From Ruminococcus sp. (lineage in GTDB: Bacteria; Bacillota; Clostridia; Oscillospirales; Ruminococcaceae): 64,000 nt of DNA. Every line of letters starts with the position of its first letter. The stretch's first letter is position 1. The notes below the pieces were generated by a model. That model had not been told where the DNA came from. It did not search any database and saw nothing but the letters and a program-made list of their open reading frames with translations. The stretch spans positions 62,001-126,000 of the forward strand of contig JAFXXD010000038.1 of the NCBI GenBank assembly GCA_017542475.1, read 5' to 3'. A program made the position numbers and the translations under genes. Positions 41,263-51,133 of this stretch are shown in pieces.

Positions 41263-44025
41263 ATGGGTCTTTTTAAAGGAATCTTCGGCGCTAACGCTTA
41301 CTCCAACAGGGAGCTCAAGCGCATTGAACCAATAAAGAATAAAGTTCTCGACCTCGACGAGGAGTATCAGAAGCTCTCCGACGCCGAGCTCAAGGCTAAA
41401 ACTCAGGAATTCAAGGACAGGCTCGAAACAGGTGAGACTCTCGATGACGTCCTCCCCGAGGCTCTTGCTACAGTAAGAGAAGCGGCTTGGCGTGTTCTTG
41501 AGAAGAAGCCCTACCCCGTCCAGATAATCGGTGCTATCGTTCTCCATCAGGGACGTATCGCCGAGATGAAGACAGGTGAAGGTAAAACTCTCGTTGCCTG
41601 CGTTGCGTCATATCTCAACGCTCTTTCGGGCAAGGGCGTTCACGTCGTTACCGTCAATGACTACCTCGCAAAGACACAGGCTGAGGAAATGGGCAAGGTG
41701 CTCCGCTTCCTCGGACTTACAGTCGGCTGTATCCTCCACGGTCTCACCAACGACGAGAGACGCGAGGCATACCTCTGCGATGTTACATATGCTACAAATA
41801 ACGAGCTCGGCTTCGATTACCTCCGTGACAACATGGTCACTCACAAGGAGGAGCGCGTTCAGCGCGAGCCCAACTTCGCTATCGTCGATGAGGTGGACTC
41901 TATCCTCATAGACGAGGCTCGTACTCCTCTTATCATTTCGGGACGCGGCGACAAGTCAACAGAGCTCTACGCTATCGCTGACCGCTTCGCCAAGATGCTG
42001 ACTCCTACCACTGTCGTTGAAATGGACGACAAGGTGGATCAGGATACAGTCAGCGAGACTGCCGACTACATCATCGACGAGAAGGCTAAGACAGCTACCA
42101 TCACTCAGCGCGGCGTCAAGAAGGCAGAGCAGGCTTTCCGTATCGACAACCTTATGGATCCCGAGAATATGACTCTGCTCCACCACATAAATCAGGCTAT
42201 CAAGGCTAACGGCGTTATGAAGAACGAAATTGACTACGTCGTTCAGGACGGCGAGATAATCATCGTTGACGAATTCACGGGTCGTCTCATGCTCGGACGC
42301 CGCTTCAACGATGGTCTGCATCAGGCTATCGAGGCTAAGGAGGGCGTTAAGATAAAGAGCGAGTCGAAGACTCTCGCTACTATCACCTTCCAGAACTTCT
42401 TCCGTCTGTACAACAAGCTCTCGGGTATGACGGGTACTGCCATGACCGAAGAGGACGAGTTCAAGGAGATATACAAGCTCGACGTTATCGCTATCCCCAC
42501 GAACAAGCCCGTTATCCGTATCGACCACAACGATCAGGTATACAGCACCGAAAAGGGCAAGTATGCCGCTATCATAGAGAAGATAATCGAGTGCCACGAG
42601 AAAGGTCAGCCTATCCTCGTAGGTACGGTATCTATCGAGAAGTCAGAGCTCCTCTCTGCTATGCTCAAGAGAAAGGGCATCAAGCACGAGGTACTCAACG
42701 CAAAGCACCACGCCAAGGAAGCTGAGATAGTTGCTCAGGCAGGTAAGTACGGCGCTGTTACCATCGCTACGAATATGGCGGGTCGTGGTACCGATATCAT
42801 GCTCGGCGGTAACGCTGAATTCCTCGCAAGAGCCGCTCTCCGCAAGGACGGTATGGAGGAAGAGCTCATAACCGCTGCTATCGGCTTCGCTGATACCGAC
42901 GACCAGATGGTTCTCGATGCAAGAAAGAAGTACCGCGAATACTACGATAAGTTCAACGCCGAAATAAAAGAGAAAGCTGTCGCAGTCAAGGAGGCGGGCG
43001 GTCTCTATATCCTCGGTACAGAGCGTCACGAGTCGAGACGTATCGACAACCAGCTCCGCGGACGTTCGGGACGTCAGGGCGACGAGGGCGAAAGCTGCTT
43101 CTTCCTCTCCGTAGAGGACGACCTTATGCGTATCTTCGCAGGCGACCGTCTCGAGAAGATGATGAGCGTGCTCAAGGTCGATGAAACTATGCCTATCGAG
43201 AGCAAGTCGCTCACAAAGATAATCGAGTCCTCGCAGAAGAAGGTAGAGGGCAGAAACTTCAGCATAAGAAAGAACGTCCTCAACTACGACGACGTTATGA
43301 ATACCCAGCGTGAGATAATCTACAAGCAGCGCTCGCAGGTTCTCGACGGCGAGGACCTCCACAAGGATATCCTCAAGATGATGGAGGACCTTATCACATC
43401 TACCGTCAATACCTACCTCATCGACGAGGACAACCGCGAGGAGTGGAATCTCGTTGGTCTGAAGGAATACTTCAACGGCTGGCTCATCGACAACGAGGAT
43501 CTCACCTTTACCGAGGACGAGCTCAAGACCGTAACCAAGGAGCAGATATCCAATGCCCTCAACGAGAAGTGCGGCGAGATTTATCAGGCTAAGGAAGAGG
43601 AATACGGCGGAGAGATACTCCGCGAGCTCGAAAGAGTTATCCTCCTCAAGACCGTTGATACAAAATGGATGGCTCACATCGACGATATGGAAGAGCTCAA
43701 GAAGGGTATCGGTCTGCGTTCGTTCGGTCAGAAGAACCCCGTTATCGAATACAGATACGAGGGCTTCGAGATGTTCGACGCTATGGTCGAATCTATCCGC
43801 GAGGATACTGTACGTGCGCTTCTCACTGTAAAGCTCCAGAAGCACGAGGCTCCCGAGCGTGAGCAGGTAGCCAAGCCCGACGCTCCCAATGCGGGAGAGG
43901 GCGACGGCAGCTTCTCAAACGAGCCTGTACGCTCGAACAAGGTCGGCGACAATGACCCGTGTCCGTGCGGAAGCGGCAAGAAGTACAAGAAGTGCTGCAA
44001 GCTCAAGGAAGCAAAAAGCAAGTAA
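41263..44025 (+). CDS. secA: Preprotein translocase ATPase SecA
   Basis: A 920-residue motor that pushes signal-peptide-bearing proteins through SecYEG, needed for the dockerin enzymes encoded here. Walker [13 protein letters not shown]-like [14 protein letters not shown], the [11 protein letters not shown] helicase motif, and a C-terminal SEC-C zinc motif ([13 protein letters not shown]). The ATG at 41263 (MGLFKGIFG) is chosen over one 11 codons upstream because it gives the normal N-terminus; AAAGGCGG precedes it. Confidence 0.98.
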   Translation: MGLFKGIFGANAYSNRELKRIEPIKNKVLDLDEEYQKLSDAELKAKTQEFKDRLETGETLDDVLPEALATVREAAWRVLEKKPYPVQIIGAIVLHQGRIAEMKTGEGKTLVACVASYLNALSGKGVHVVTVNDYLAKTQAEEMGKVLRFLGLTVGCILHGLTNDERREAYLCDVTYATNNELGFDYLRDNMVTHKEERVQREPNFAIVDEVDSILIDEARTPLIISGRGDKSTELYAIADRFAKMLTPTTVVEMDDKVDQDTVSETADYIIDEKAKTATITQRGVKKAEQAFRIDNLMDPENMTLLHHINQAIKANGVMKNEIDYVVQDGEIIIVDEFTGRLMLGRRFNDGLHQAIEAKEGVKIKSESKTLATITFQNFFRLYNKLSGMTGTAMTEEDEFKEIYKLDVIAIPTNKPVIRIDHNDQVYSTEKGKYAAIIEKIIECHEKGQPILVGTVSIEKSELLSAMLKRKGIKHEVLNAKHHAKEAEIVAQAGKYGAVTIATNMAGRGTDIMLGGNAEFLARAALRKDGMEEELITAAIGFADTDDQMVLDARKKYREYYDKFNAEIKEKAVAVKEAGGLYILGTERHESRRIDNQLRGRSGRQGDEGESCFFLSVEDDLMRIFAGDRLEKMMSVLKVDETMPIESKSLTKIIESSQKKVEGRNFSIRKNVLNYDDVMNTQREIIYKQRSQVLDGEDLHKDILKMMEDLITSTVNTYLIDEDNREEWNLVGLKEYFNGWLIDNEDLTFTEDELKTVTKEQISNALNEKCGEIYQAKEEEYGGEILRELERVILLKTVDTKWMAHIDDMEELKKGIGLRSFGQKNPVIEYRYEGFEMFDAMVESIREDTVRALLTVKLQKHEAPEREQVAKPDAPNAGEGDGSFSNEPVRSNKVGDNDPCPCGSGKKYKKCCKLKEAKSK

Positions 44026-44101
44026 GCATATAACAATGGGCGGCTCGGACGGTCGCCCATTTGACGTGAATATTCGTTCATTTCTATGAGGTGATGAAAT
44101 C

Positions 44102-45070
44102 ATGAGAAAATCAGCGATAACAGCCGTATTGTGCCTTTCGATACTGACGACGGGCTGCGGCAGGATGGAGCCCGTGGTGGACAGCTCCGAGGGCGCTGAA
44201 ACAACTGTTGCAGTTGGAAATAACACCGAAAAGACAACCGACAAGAACGAGAAGGAGTCCCCCTCTACGACGGCTGAGCCGAATGCTACGACTGCAAGCA
44301 CCAAGTCGGACAAAAAGAGTACCACTGCAACTGCGTCTGTAGTCGTTCACGGAGGCGGTACAACTCTGACTGTACCCAAGCGTACAACTGCTGTCGGCGG
44401 CGGTAACACGACCACGAAGCGCACAGATGTCACCACCGCTCAGACGAGCACCTCGACCACAGCTGTTACAACTGTTACTACGTCTGTCACTCCCGAGCAC
44501 TGCGTGTTCACCAAGGATGACATCGTATGCAGGGTGACGGGTCAGGGTGTTGAAGTCTCTGTCGGCGACGACAAGAACCAGACTATCGAAATAGACACCG
44601 AGGAGCTCCGTGCCGCTCTTGCTGATATAAAAACGGAAATGCGTGCTCGCGTCGTCATTGACGACATCGACCTCGACGGTCACGATGACCTCTTCATACC
44701 TCAGCAGGTAGGTATGCTCAATACCTTCGGTGTATACTACCACTATGACTCCGATAAGGAAGAATTCGTCAAGTGGAAGGAGCTTGAGGAGATAGATACC
44801 TGTGCGGAAGCAAGCAGGGAGGATCAGACCTTCACGACCGAGCTGAAGCGCAGCGAGGACGAATACGAGATAAGGGTATTCGGCTGGGAAAACGGTAAGC
44901 CCGAGCTCCGTTCAATGAAGAAGCATTACAAGTCCACCGACAACAAGGACGAGGTACTTATCGACTACTTCGAGTATTCAAACGGCGAAGAACAGCTCGT
45001 CAAGCGTGAACGCGTCCTCTTCGACGCTGAGGGACGTGAAGTCGGAGCGGAAGAAATAGAGCTCGGCTGA
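44102..45070 (+). CDS. Lipoprotein with Thr-rich linker and XAC2610-like domain
   Basis: 322 residues. Lipobox LTTGC at residues 15-19; residues of about 30-135 are a Thr/Ser/Lys-rich linker that may be glycosylated; the C-terminal domain has the IDDIDLDGHDDLFIPQ motif seen in XAC2610-related proteins. The same motif occurs in the lipoprotein at 46737 (FDFDGYNDIFIPYE), so the two are paralogues. Its stop overlaps the methyltransferase start (TGATG). Confidence 0.75.
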   Translation: MRKSAITAVLCLSILTTGCGRMEPVVDSSEGAETTVAVGNNTEKTTDKNEKESPSTTAEPNATTASTKSDKKSTTATASVVVHGGGTTLTVPKRTTAVGGGNTTTKRTDVTTAQTSTSTTAVTTVTTSVTPEHCVFTKDDIVCRVTGQGVEVSVGDDKNQTIEIDTEELRAALADIKTEMRARVVIDDIDLDGHDDLFIPQQVGMLNTFGVYYHYDSDKEEFVKWKELEEIDTCAEASREDQTFTTELKRSEDEYEIRVFGWENGKPELRSMKKHYKSTDNKDEVLIDYFEYSNGEEQLVKRERVLFDAEGREVGAEEIELG

Positions 45071-45837
45071 TGGCAGGCTACAGCGTTTTTGCGCGGTACT
45101 ACGACGAGCTTACCGCGAATATCGACTACGGCAGGCGTGCTGCTTACTTTCAGTCAATTATTGAAAAATTCAAGACAACCGAGGGCAATATACTCCTCGA
45201 CCTCGCCTGCGGAACAGGCAGTATCTCCGAAGAGATGGCGCGGCTCGGCTATGACGTAATAGGCGTTGACTACTCAGACGAAATGCTCGGCATCGCTCTT
45301 GATAAGAAGTTCGACAGCGGACTCAATATACAGTACCTGTGTCAGGATATGCGAAAGCTTGATATGTTCGGTACTATTGACATAACGATATGTGCTCTCG
45401 ACAGCATCAACCACCTCCCCGATATGGATTCTGTCAGGGAGGTTTTCAAAAAGGTGGCGTTTTTCTCAGAGAAGGGCGGGCTGTTCATTTTTGACGTGAA
45501 CACACACTATAAGCACCGCAATGTCCTCGCGAACAATACCTTCACATACGAGACAGAGAACATCTACTGCATATGGGAAAATTCGCTCGTTCCCGAGACA
45601 GATGAGGTGAAAATGCACCTTGAATTCTTTGAGCTTGAGGAGAATGGGCTCTATTCGAGGAGCTCCGACTCTTTCTCGGAGAAGGCATACAGCGAGACTG
45701 AACTCGAACAGGCTCTCACCGAAGCGGGATTTGAAGTAGTCGACAAGTACGGCGATGACAGCTTCGACTCCCCTGCTACTGACTGTCAGCGTATCGTCTA
45801 CGTCGCGAAATGCCTCGTAAACGGACAAACAATCTGA
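45070..45837 (+). CDS. Class I SAM-dependent methyltransferase
   Basis: 255 residues. SAM motif LLDLACGTGSIS (about residue 43), acidic motif II GVDYSDEML, and DITICALDSINHL. The N-terminus (VFARYYDELTANIDY) is typical of small-molecule methyltransferases often annotated simply as class I. The substrate is unknown. Translationally coupled to the lipoprotein before it and 15 bp before hslO. Confidence 0.85.
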   Translation: MAGYSVFARYYDELTANIDYGRRAAYFQSIIEKFKTTEGNILLDLACGTGSISEEMARLGYDVIGVDYSDEMLGIALDKKFDSGLNIQYLCQDMRKLDMFGTIDITICALDSINHLPDMDSVREVFKKVAFFSEKGGLFIFDVNTHYKHRNVLANNTFTYETENIYCIWENSLVPETDEVKMHLEFFELEENGLYSRSSDSFSEKAYSETELEQALTEAGFEVVDKYGDDSFDSPATDCQRIVYVAKCLVNGQTI

Positions 45838-45852
45838 AAGGAATTCATTTCT

Positions 45853-46737
45853 ATGGGTAAGCTATACAGGGCTATTTCCGCAGACGGATCGGCTTTTGCA
45901 GCCGTACTCGACGGCAAGGACATAGTCTCGGAGATAGAAAAGCTCCACAAGACCTCTGCGGTCGTGACAGCAGCACTCGGCAGACTGACTGTCGCCGCCT
46001 CTCTTATGGGCTATATGCTAAAGGGCGAGGACGACTGCCTCACCCTCCGTATCGACGCGGACGGTCCTGCGGGACAGCTCGTCGCCGTATCCGACAGCCG
46101 CGGCAACGTCAAGAGCTGCGTATCAAATCCCGTTGTTGAGCTGCCGCTCAATGATAAGGGTAAGCTCGATGTTGCGGGAGCCGTAGGCAGAGACGGTACT
46201 TTAGCTGTCGTGAAGGATATGGGTCTGCGTGACCCGTATGTCGGTGTAATACCGCTCGTGTCGGGCGAAATTGCCGAGGATATAGCCAATTACTACGCAG
46301 TCAGCGAGCAGATACCTACTGTATGCGCTCTCGGAGTGCTCGTTGATACCGACCTCTCAGTGAAGTCAGCGGGCGGCTTCCTTGTGCAGCTCCTGCCGTT
46401 TGCAGACGAGAAATGCATCGACATCATAGAGAAGAATGTTGCCGCTATGCGACCTGTTTCCGCCCTTCTCGACGAGGGCGTTACTCCCGAGGAGATAGCA
46501 GGTATGCTCCTCGAAGGTCTTGAACCGAACGAGCTTGACTCCGCCTCCCCTGTTTACAGGTGCGATTGCAGCCGCGAGCGCACGGAGAGGGTGCTCATAA
46601 GCATCGGACAGAAGGAGCTCCGCTCTATTGCCGAAGAAGGCAAGGACACCGAGGTAAAGTGCCATTTCTGCGGAAAGAGCTACGTTTTCACACCCGATGA
46701 GATTTCCCGACTCGCGGAAGGAGCGTCAAAGGAATAA
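45853..46737 (+). CDS. hslO: Hsp33 redox-regulated chaperonin
   Basis: A 294-residue holdase activated when oxidants release its zinc. The four zinc-binding cysteines are CDC (near residue 238) and CHFC (near 270). The N-terminal domain begins LYRAISADGSAFAAV. Ribosome-binding site GAAAGGAATT. Its stop overlaps the next gene's ATG (TAATG). Confidence 0.95.
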   Translation: MGKLYRAISADGSAFAAVLDGKDIVSEIEKLHKTSAVVTAALGRLTVAASLMGYMLKGEDDCLTLRIDADGPAGQLVAVSDSRGNVKSCVSNPVVELPLNDKGKLDVAGAVGRDGTLAVVKDMGLRDPYVGVIPLVSGEIAEDIANYYAVSEQIPTVCALGVLVDTDLSVKSAGGFLVQLLPFADEKCIDIIEKNVAAMRPVSALLDEGVTPEEIAGMLLEGLEPNELDSASPVYRCDCSRERTERVLISIGQKELRSIAEEGKDTEVKCHFCGKSYVFTPDEISRLAEGASKE

Positions 46738-47432
46738 TGAAGAAGCAACTGCTGATAACAGCTGTGCTGCTGTCCGCCGCCCTCTTTTCGTGCGGAAGCA
46801 GGAACGATGACCCCGAAGCTCACATTCGGACGGAGAATTTCACGGTCTATACCACATCACCTGTACCGCAGACCGCTACTCAGGCATTCACCGAGGAATT
46901 CACTGCTCCGACCGAGGAGACAAGGTTCACATATGCGCTCAACGGTACTGATGTTGAGCTGCGTATCAACGACAGGCTCGTCAAGACACTGTCATATTAC
47001 TACACTCCCGACGAGAAGTTCATCTCGGTCGCCGATTTTGACTTCGACGGCTATAACGATATCTTTATCCCCTACGAGAACAGCTTCTCGGGCTACGGCT
47101 ACTATTACTGCTACCTCCCGGAAAAAAAGGACTTTGTTCTCAACGACGAGCTTATGGAGGTCAACAGGCTGATGAAGATAGGTCCCGAGAATACTCTCAT
47201 TGAGGAACAGGACGACGGCTACATCGACAGATTCATAACCTATCAGTGGGACGGCAACAAGCTCAAAAAGATACGCAAGACCGAGACCTATAAGTCCTAC
47301 AACGACAACCTGCTGCATACCGATATCTACTCTATCGACTCGAAGGGCAATGAAACTCTCGAGGATACGATAATTCAGGAAGAGACCACTGCCGCTGAAA
47401 CAGATACACCACCGACCGCCCCCGCTCAGTAA
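46737..47432 (+). CDS. Lipoprotein with XAC2610-like domain
   Basis: 231 residues. Signal with lipobox ending LFSC (Cys19); a Thr/Pro/Glu linker; then a beta domain with VADFDFDGYNDIFIPYE, paralogous to the lipoprotein at 44102. The function of this family is not established. It lies between hslO and hflX in a five-gene run. Confidence 0.75.
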   Translation: MKKQLLITAVLLSAALFSCGSRNDDPEAHIRTENFTVYTTSPVPQTATQAFTEEFTAPTEETRFTYALNGTDVELRINDRLVKTLSYYYTPDEKFISVADFDFDGYNDIFIPYENSFSGYGYYYCYLPEKKDFVLNDELMEVNRLMKIGPENTLIEEQDDGYIDRFITYQWDGNKLKKIRKTETYKSYNDNLLHTDIYSIDSKGNETLEDTIIQEETTAAETDTPPTAPAQ

Positions 47433-47441
47433 GGAGCAGCT

Positions 47442-48689
47442 ATGTTTGAGAATAAAACGGACGACCTGCCCGTTAAGGCAGTCCTCGCCTGTGTAGATAC
47501 AGGCGAATTTGACGCCGAGACCTCTATCGACGAGCTCGCAGAGCTTGCCGAAACGGCTAATGCCGAGGTTGTCGGCAAGATAATACAGAAAAAGGCTTCC
47601 TATGACCCTGCTACCTGTATGGGCGCGGGCAGACTTGAGGAGCTGAAGGAACAGCTCGGTCCGCTTGAAGCCGAGCTCGTTATTTTTGACCACGAGCTAA
47701 GCGGAGTGCAGGTGCGCAATATCGAGGATATCCTCGATGTTCGCGTAATAGACCGCACTACGCTGATACTTGATATTTTCGCTCAGCGTGCACGCACAAA
47801 GGAAGGCAAGCTCCAAGTAGAGCTCGCACAGCAGAAGTACCGCCTGCCCCGACTTACTGGTATGGGTACGTCGCTGTCGCGTCTCGGAGGCGGTATCGGT
47901 ACGCGCGGACCGGGTGAGACAAAGCTTGAGACCGACAAGCGCCATATCCGCAAGCGTATCTCATACCTCGAGGCAGAGCTTGAGGAGCTGAAAAAGCACC
48001 GTACATTCTCGCGCTCGCGCCGCAAGAAGGACGGCGTGCTCAGTGCCGCTATCGTAGGCTATACCAACGTCGGTAAGTCAACTCTGCTCAACGCGCTGAC
48101 GGACGCGGGTGTACTCGCGGAGGACAAGCTCTTCGCGACCCTTGATGTCACCTCGCGGGCTATTGAGCTCCCCGACGGAAGAAGCGTGCTTCTCACGGAC
48201 ACGGTAGGACTTATCCGCCGTCTGCCGCACAATCTTGTCGAGGCGTTCAAGTCTACGCTTGAGGAAGCCGCTTCTGCGGACATTATCCTCAACGTGCAGG
48301 ATATGTCCTCGCCCGAAAGAGAACAGCAGGCGGAGGTCACAATGGCTCTCTTATCGGAGCTCGGCTGTGACGGAATCCCGAAGATAAACGTGATGAACAA
48401 ATCTGATGCGGCGCTTTTTCCCGACACTGTTTTCGAGGACGACCACACGGTCATAATCTCCGCAAAGCACCACAGCGGCTTCGACAGGCTGCTCGACTGT
48501 ATTGCGCGGAATCTCCCCGAGACTGCAAAGCGTATGAAGCTCCTTGTTCCCTACGACAAGACCGCCTTCATCAACCGAATCCGCGCTGACGGCAAGGTCT
48601 TCTCCGAGGAATACAGTGAGAATGGTACGCTCATCGACGCGCTTGTCGATGTGAAGCTTCAGAAGGAAGCGGAAAACTATAAGGCATAA
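47442..48689 (+). CDS. hflX: GTPase HflX
   Basis: A 415-residue ribosome-associated GTPase that can split stalled or hibernating 70S ribosomes under stress. N-terminal domain with YDPATCMGAGRLEEL, the glycine-rich GIGTRGPGETKLE linker, G1 GYTNVGKST, G3 DTVGLIRRLP, G4 NKSD. Length is typical. Ribosome-binding site AAGGAGC. Together with hslO this suggests a stress-linked operon. Confidence 0.96.
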   Translation: MFENKTDDLPVKAVLACVDTGEFDAETSIDELAELAETANAEVVGKIIQKKASYDPATCMGAGRLEELKEQLGPLEAELVIFDHELSGVQVRNIEDILDVRVIDRTTLILDIFAQRARTKEGKLQVELAQQKYRLPRLTGMGTSLSRLGGGIGTRGPGETKLETDKRHIRKRISYLEAELEELKKHRTFSRSRRKKDGVLSAAIVGYTNVGKSTLLNALTDAGVLAEDKLFATLDVTSRAIELPDGRSVLLTDTVGLIRRLPHNLVEAFKSTLEEAASADIILNVQDMSSPEREQQAEVTMALLSELGCDGIPKINVMNKSDAALFPDTVFEDDHTVIISAKHHSGFDRLLDCIARNLPETAKRMKLLVPYDKTAFINRIRADGKVFSEEYSENGTLIDALVDVKLQKEAENYKA

Positions 48690-48694
48690 GAAAA

Positions 48695-48726
48695 CGGCTG
48701 AATGAGTTCCATTCAGCCGCTTTTTT
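48695..48726. terminator. Bidirectional terminator between hflX and the GH53 gene
   Basis: CGGCTGAAT-gagttcc-ATTCAGCCG followed by TTTTTT. The last T is shared with the stop codon region of the convergent gene. Confidence 0.85.
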
Positions 48727-50690
48727 CATATTCTCGGAGGTATGGTGTTGCGCGGAGTGCCCTTGCTCGGCTTGTCGAATTTATCGCCGCCGAGCAGGAA
48801 GTGTTCGAGCTTCACGAGGTCTGCGACGCCTGTTTCGCCGTCGTCATTGACGTCAGCAGCGCTCACAGACGTGCCGCCCGTCACGCTCTGACGGAGCAGA
48901 ATCAGGTCGAAGGTGTCTACCCTGTCGTCACCGTTGAGGTCACCGAGCAGGACGTAATCCTCGACGGGTTCGAGCACCCATAATAGGTTCTCTACCGCGT
49001 TGCTGAGCTCTCGTCTGACACTGCCATAACTGTCGGTAACAGCCTCGTCTATCTCGAGGGGATTGTGACCCTTGCTTTCCTTCGTCGCGATGTACATATT
49101 ATCGCCCGAGGCAACAAATATGAACTTCTGAGCGTCAGCTCCGCTTGCAGAAGCTATGCCCGTATTACACTTGTAGCCCTTCTGCGTGTCGAATTCGAGC
49201 AGAAGTGTTTGACCGTCGCCCATTGCGGAATATAGCTCGTAGCTGCCGTCGCCGACGGGCTTGATATTCCATGTGTTGTAATCAGCCGCGCCGTCAGCCT
49301 TGTACTGTATAACGCCCGCTCCCGAACGCTCCTCGCCGTTTACTACAGAGAGATACTTTCCACTGTACACGTTCTTTATGCGGTACTTGCCCTCGGCTAT
49401 TTCGAGCGACTGAACAGGCTTGACCTTTTCCTGCTGCGGGAGTATGCGCGTGAAGACTTTGAGCGAATCGAGCGGCTTGCCGTACTTGTCGAACAGCGCC
49501 TGATTGTCGTAGCTCGAGCCGCCTGCCTCCTTGGCGTCCTTGTCGTACTCGCCTGCTGTATCGGTCGCCCAGCCATTGCCGTAGGTGTTCCACTGAGCCT
49601 TGCGCCGCTCCCACGACATATTATCGGTGGTACCCAGCCACGCGGGCTCCCAGTAGAACACACCGAGCCCCCACTTGCCAGTGTCCGCAACAGCCTTGAA
49701 TACGTCCGTCAGGCACTGAGCCTGCCCGTCCACTGATATAGGGTATTTGAGGTCAACGTTAGAGGACTGCGATGTGACGGTATTTCCAAAGCCGTCGCCG
49801 TCCTCGTCGGTGTAAGGGTAGGCTGTCTCCGCGACCATAACGTATTTGTGGTAGGTGTCGCCGATGTATTTCAGCACGCCCGTGAGGTTTTCGAGCGAGC
49901 CGTGCCAGTAGGGATAATACGAGGTCGCGAACACGTCATAGTCGAGGCTGCACTCGTCCATTACCTGCGCATACCATTTGTAGTAGTCGGTCTTGTTCGG
50001 GTTCGCAAAGTGATGAGCTATGAGGATATTGCGGTCGAAGTCGCGCACTGCCTTGTTGCCGCTCGCGAAGAGATCGCATATCTTGTACATATCCTTTTCG
50101 CCGCAGAAGAAGCAGTTCGTCTCGTTGCCGACCTGCACCATTCCGATGTCGCCGCCGTCGTTTGTTATCGACTCCAGCACCCACGTCGTCCACTTGTATA
50201 TCTCGCCCTTAAGCTTGTCGTGGTCGTGCTGCTGCCAGTATTTCGGGCGTGTCTGCTTTGCGGGGTCTGCCCAGAAGTCCGAATACTGAATGTCAACGAG
50301 GAGCTTCATTCCATATTCGGAAGCACGCTTGCCTATCTGTCCCGCGACCTTGACGTCATTGTTTCCGCCGCCGTAGGTATGTCCGTTTCCGTCATTCGGC
50401 TCGTTCCACACGCGGATACGGATATAGTTCACGCCGTTATCTGAGAGGGTCTGAAAGATATCCTGTTCCTGTCCGTTCTCGTTGTAGAACTTCACGCCTG
50501 CGCTCTCAATTGAGATTATCGACGAGACATCAACTCCGCAGATAGGCTCGCCGCCGTTTATGTCGGTGTCAAAGTAGCTGAACGTGACGGTCTGGTCTGC
50601 CGCCTGTGCTCTCTGCGGAGCTCCCGAAATCATCGGTGTAAGTGCGATAACAGCCGACATCGCCGCCGCTATAAATCTTCTAAGAAGCAT
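48726..50690 (-). CDS. GH53 endo-beta-1,4-galactanase with ricin-type CBM and dockerin
   Basis: A 654-residue secreted enzyme cleaving beta-1,4-galactan side chains of pectin (type I arabinogalactan). Signal peptide cut near AQA (about residue 31). The GH53 barrel covers about 45-400: acid/base Glu190 in GNETN and nucleophile Glu288 in VAETAYPY. A ricin/CBM13-like domain at about 420-560 (YRIKNVYSGKYLSV) and a type I dockerin (LGDLNGDDRVDTFD, DVNDDGETGVAD) follow, with a short tail. Start at 50690 with GAAAGGAAG. No close promoter; possibly transcribed with the TIGR04076 gene upstream. Confidence 0.94.
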   Translation of the reverse strand: MLLRRFIAAAMSAVIALTPMISGAPQRAQAADQTVTFSYFDTDINGGEPICGVDVSSIISIESAGVKFYNENGQEQDIFQTLSDNGVNYIRIRVWNEPNDGNGHTYGGGNNDVKVAGQIGKRASEYGMKLLVDIQYSDFWADPAKQTRPKYWQQHDHDKLKGEIYKWTTWVLESITNDGGDIGMVQVGNETNCFFCGEKDMYKICDLFASGNKAVRDFDRNILIAHHFANPNKTDYYKWYAQVMDECSLDYDVFATSYYPYWHGSLENLTGVLKYIGDTYHKYVMVAETAYPYTDEDGDGFGNTVTSQSSNVDLKYPISVDGQAQCLTDVFKAVADTGKWGLGVFYWEPAWLGTTDNMSWERRKAQWNTYGNGWATDTAGEYDKDAKEAGGSSYDNQALFDKYGKPLDSLKVFTRILPQQEKVKPVQSLEIAEGKYRIKNVYSGKYLSVVNGEERSGAGVIQYKADGAADYNTWNIKPVGDGSYELYSAMGDGQTLLLEFDTQKGYKCNTGIASASGADAQKFIFVASGDNMYIATKESKGHNPLEIDEAVTDSYGSVRRELSNAVENLLWVLEPVEDYVLLGDLNGDDRVDTFDLILLRQSVTGGTSVSAADVNDDGETGVADLVKLEHFLLGGDKFDKPSKGTPRNTIPPRI

Positions 50691-50718
50691 TGAAGCACTT
50701 CCTTTCGTGTTTGATGTG

Positions 50719-51033
50719 TTAATCTGCCTCTTCGTCCAAGGCTTCAAGGAGAAAGCTGACGGGTCGGAAGCCGTCATTGCAGGATATCATCGCCGACCTG
50801 CTGTTCTTCATCCAGCCGTCGTAGAGGTTTTGCGCTCCGTGAGAAAGAGCCATAACAAAGGGTGAAACTGTCTCCCACGCGCTGTCGCAGAAGCCTTCGG
50901 GACGCGTCCAGCCATTCGCAATGAAGATCTGTCCGACCACCATATCGCAGGCGTGCTCTATCGGGTTCTCGTAATGTTCAATAAGGTCTTGGTAGCAGGC
51001 AGTCCGCATAACGGTTATCCTCACCTTTTTCAC
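50719..51033 (-). CDS. TIGR04076-family-like small protein
   Basis: 104 residues, GTG start with GAGGTGAG upstream. The pattern VRITVMRT, FIANGWTRPEGFCDSAWETV, GWMKNSRSAMISCNDGFRPV matches the TIGR04076 group, small cysteine-containing proteins of unknown function common in anaerobes. It lies 28 bp upstream of the galactanase and may share its transcript, though a functional link is not obvious. Confidence 0.8.
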   Translation of the reverse strand: MKKVRITVMRTACYQDLIEHYENPIEHACDMVVGQIFIANGWTRPEGFCDSAWETVSPFVMALSHGAQNLYDGWMKNSRSAMISCNDGFRPVSFLLEALDEEAD

Positions 51034-51065
51034 GCGCTCTCACCTCACACTATTATATCAATTAC

Positions 51066-51094
51066 ATTATACACGTTAATATAACAATTGTCAA
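51066..51094 (-). promoter_or_regulatory. Promoter of the TIGR04076 gene (and perhaps the galactanase)
   Basis: TTGACA (51094-51089) and TATAAT (51071-51066), 17-bp spacer: a perfect consensus match. Confidence 0.85.
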
Positions 51095-51124
51095 TAAAAA
51101 GAGCGGGAACACAGCTGTTCCCGC
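51095..51124 (-). terminator. Terminator of the asparagine operon
   Basis: GCGGGAACA / TGTTCCCGC (51103-51111, 51116-51124), followed on the - strand by TCTTTTTATT. The -35 of the next promoter begins immediately after it. Confidence 0.85.
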
Positions 51125-51133
51125 CTGATTTCT

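Noticed and set aside
42643..43845. A 400-codon open frame on the - strand
   Set aside because: Antisense to secA; a codon-bias shadow without a ribosome-binding site.
44030..44065. GGGCG..CGCCC hairpin after secA as a terminator
   Set aside because: The stem is short and only two to three Ts follow, so read-through into the lipoprotein gene is likely. Not listed as a feature.
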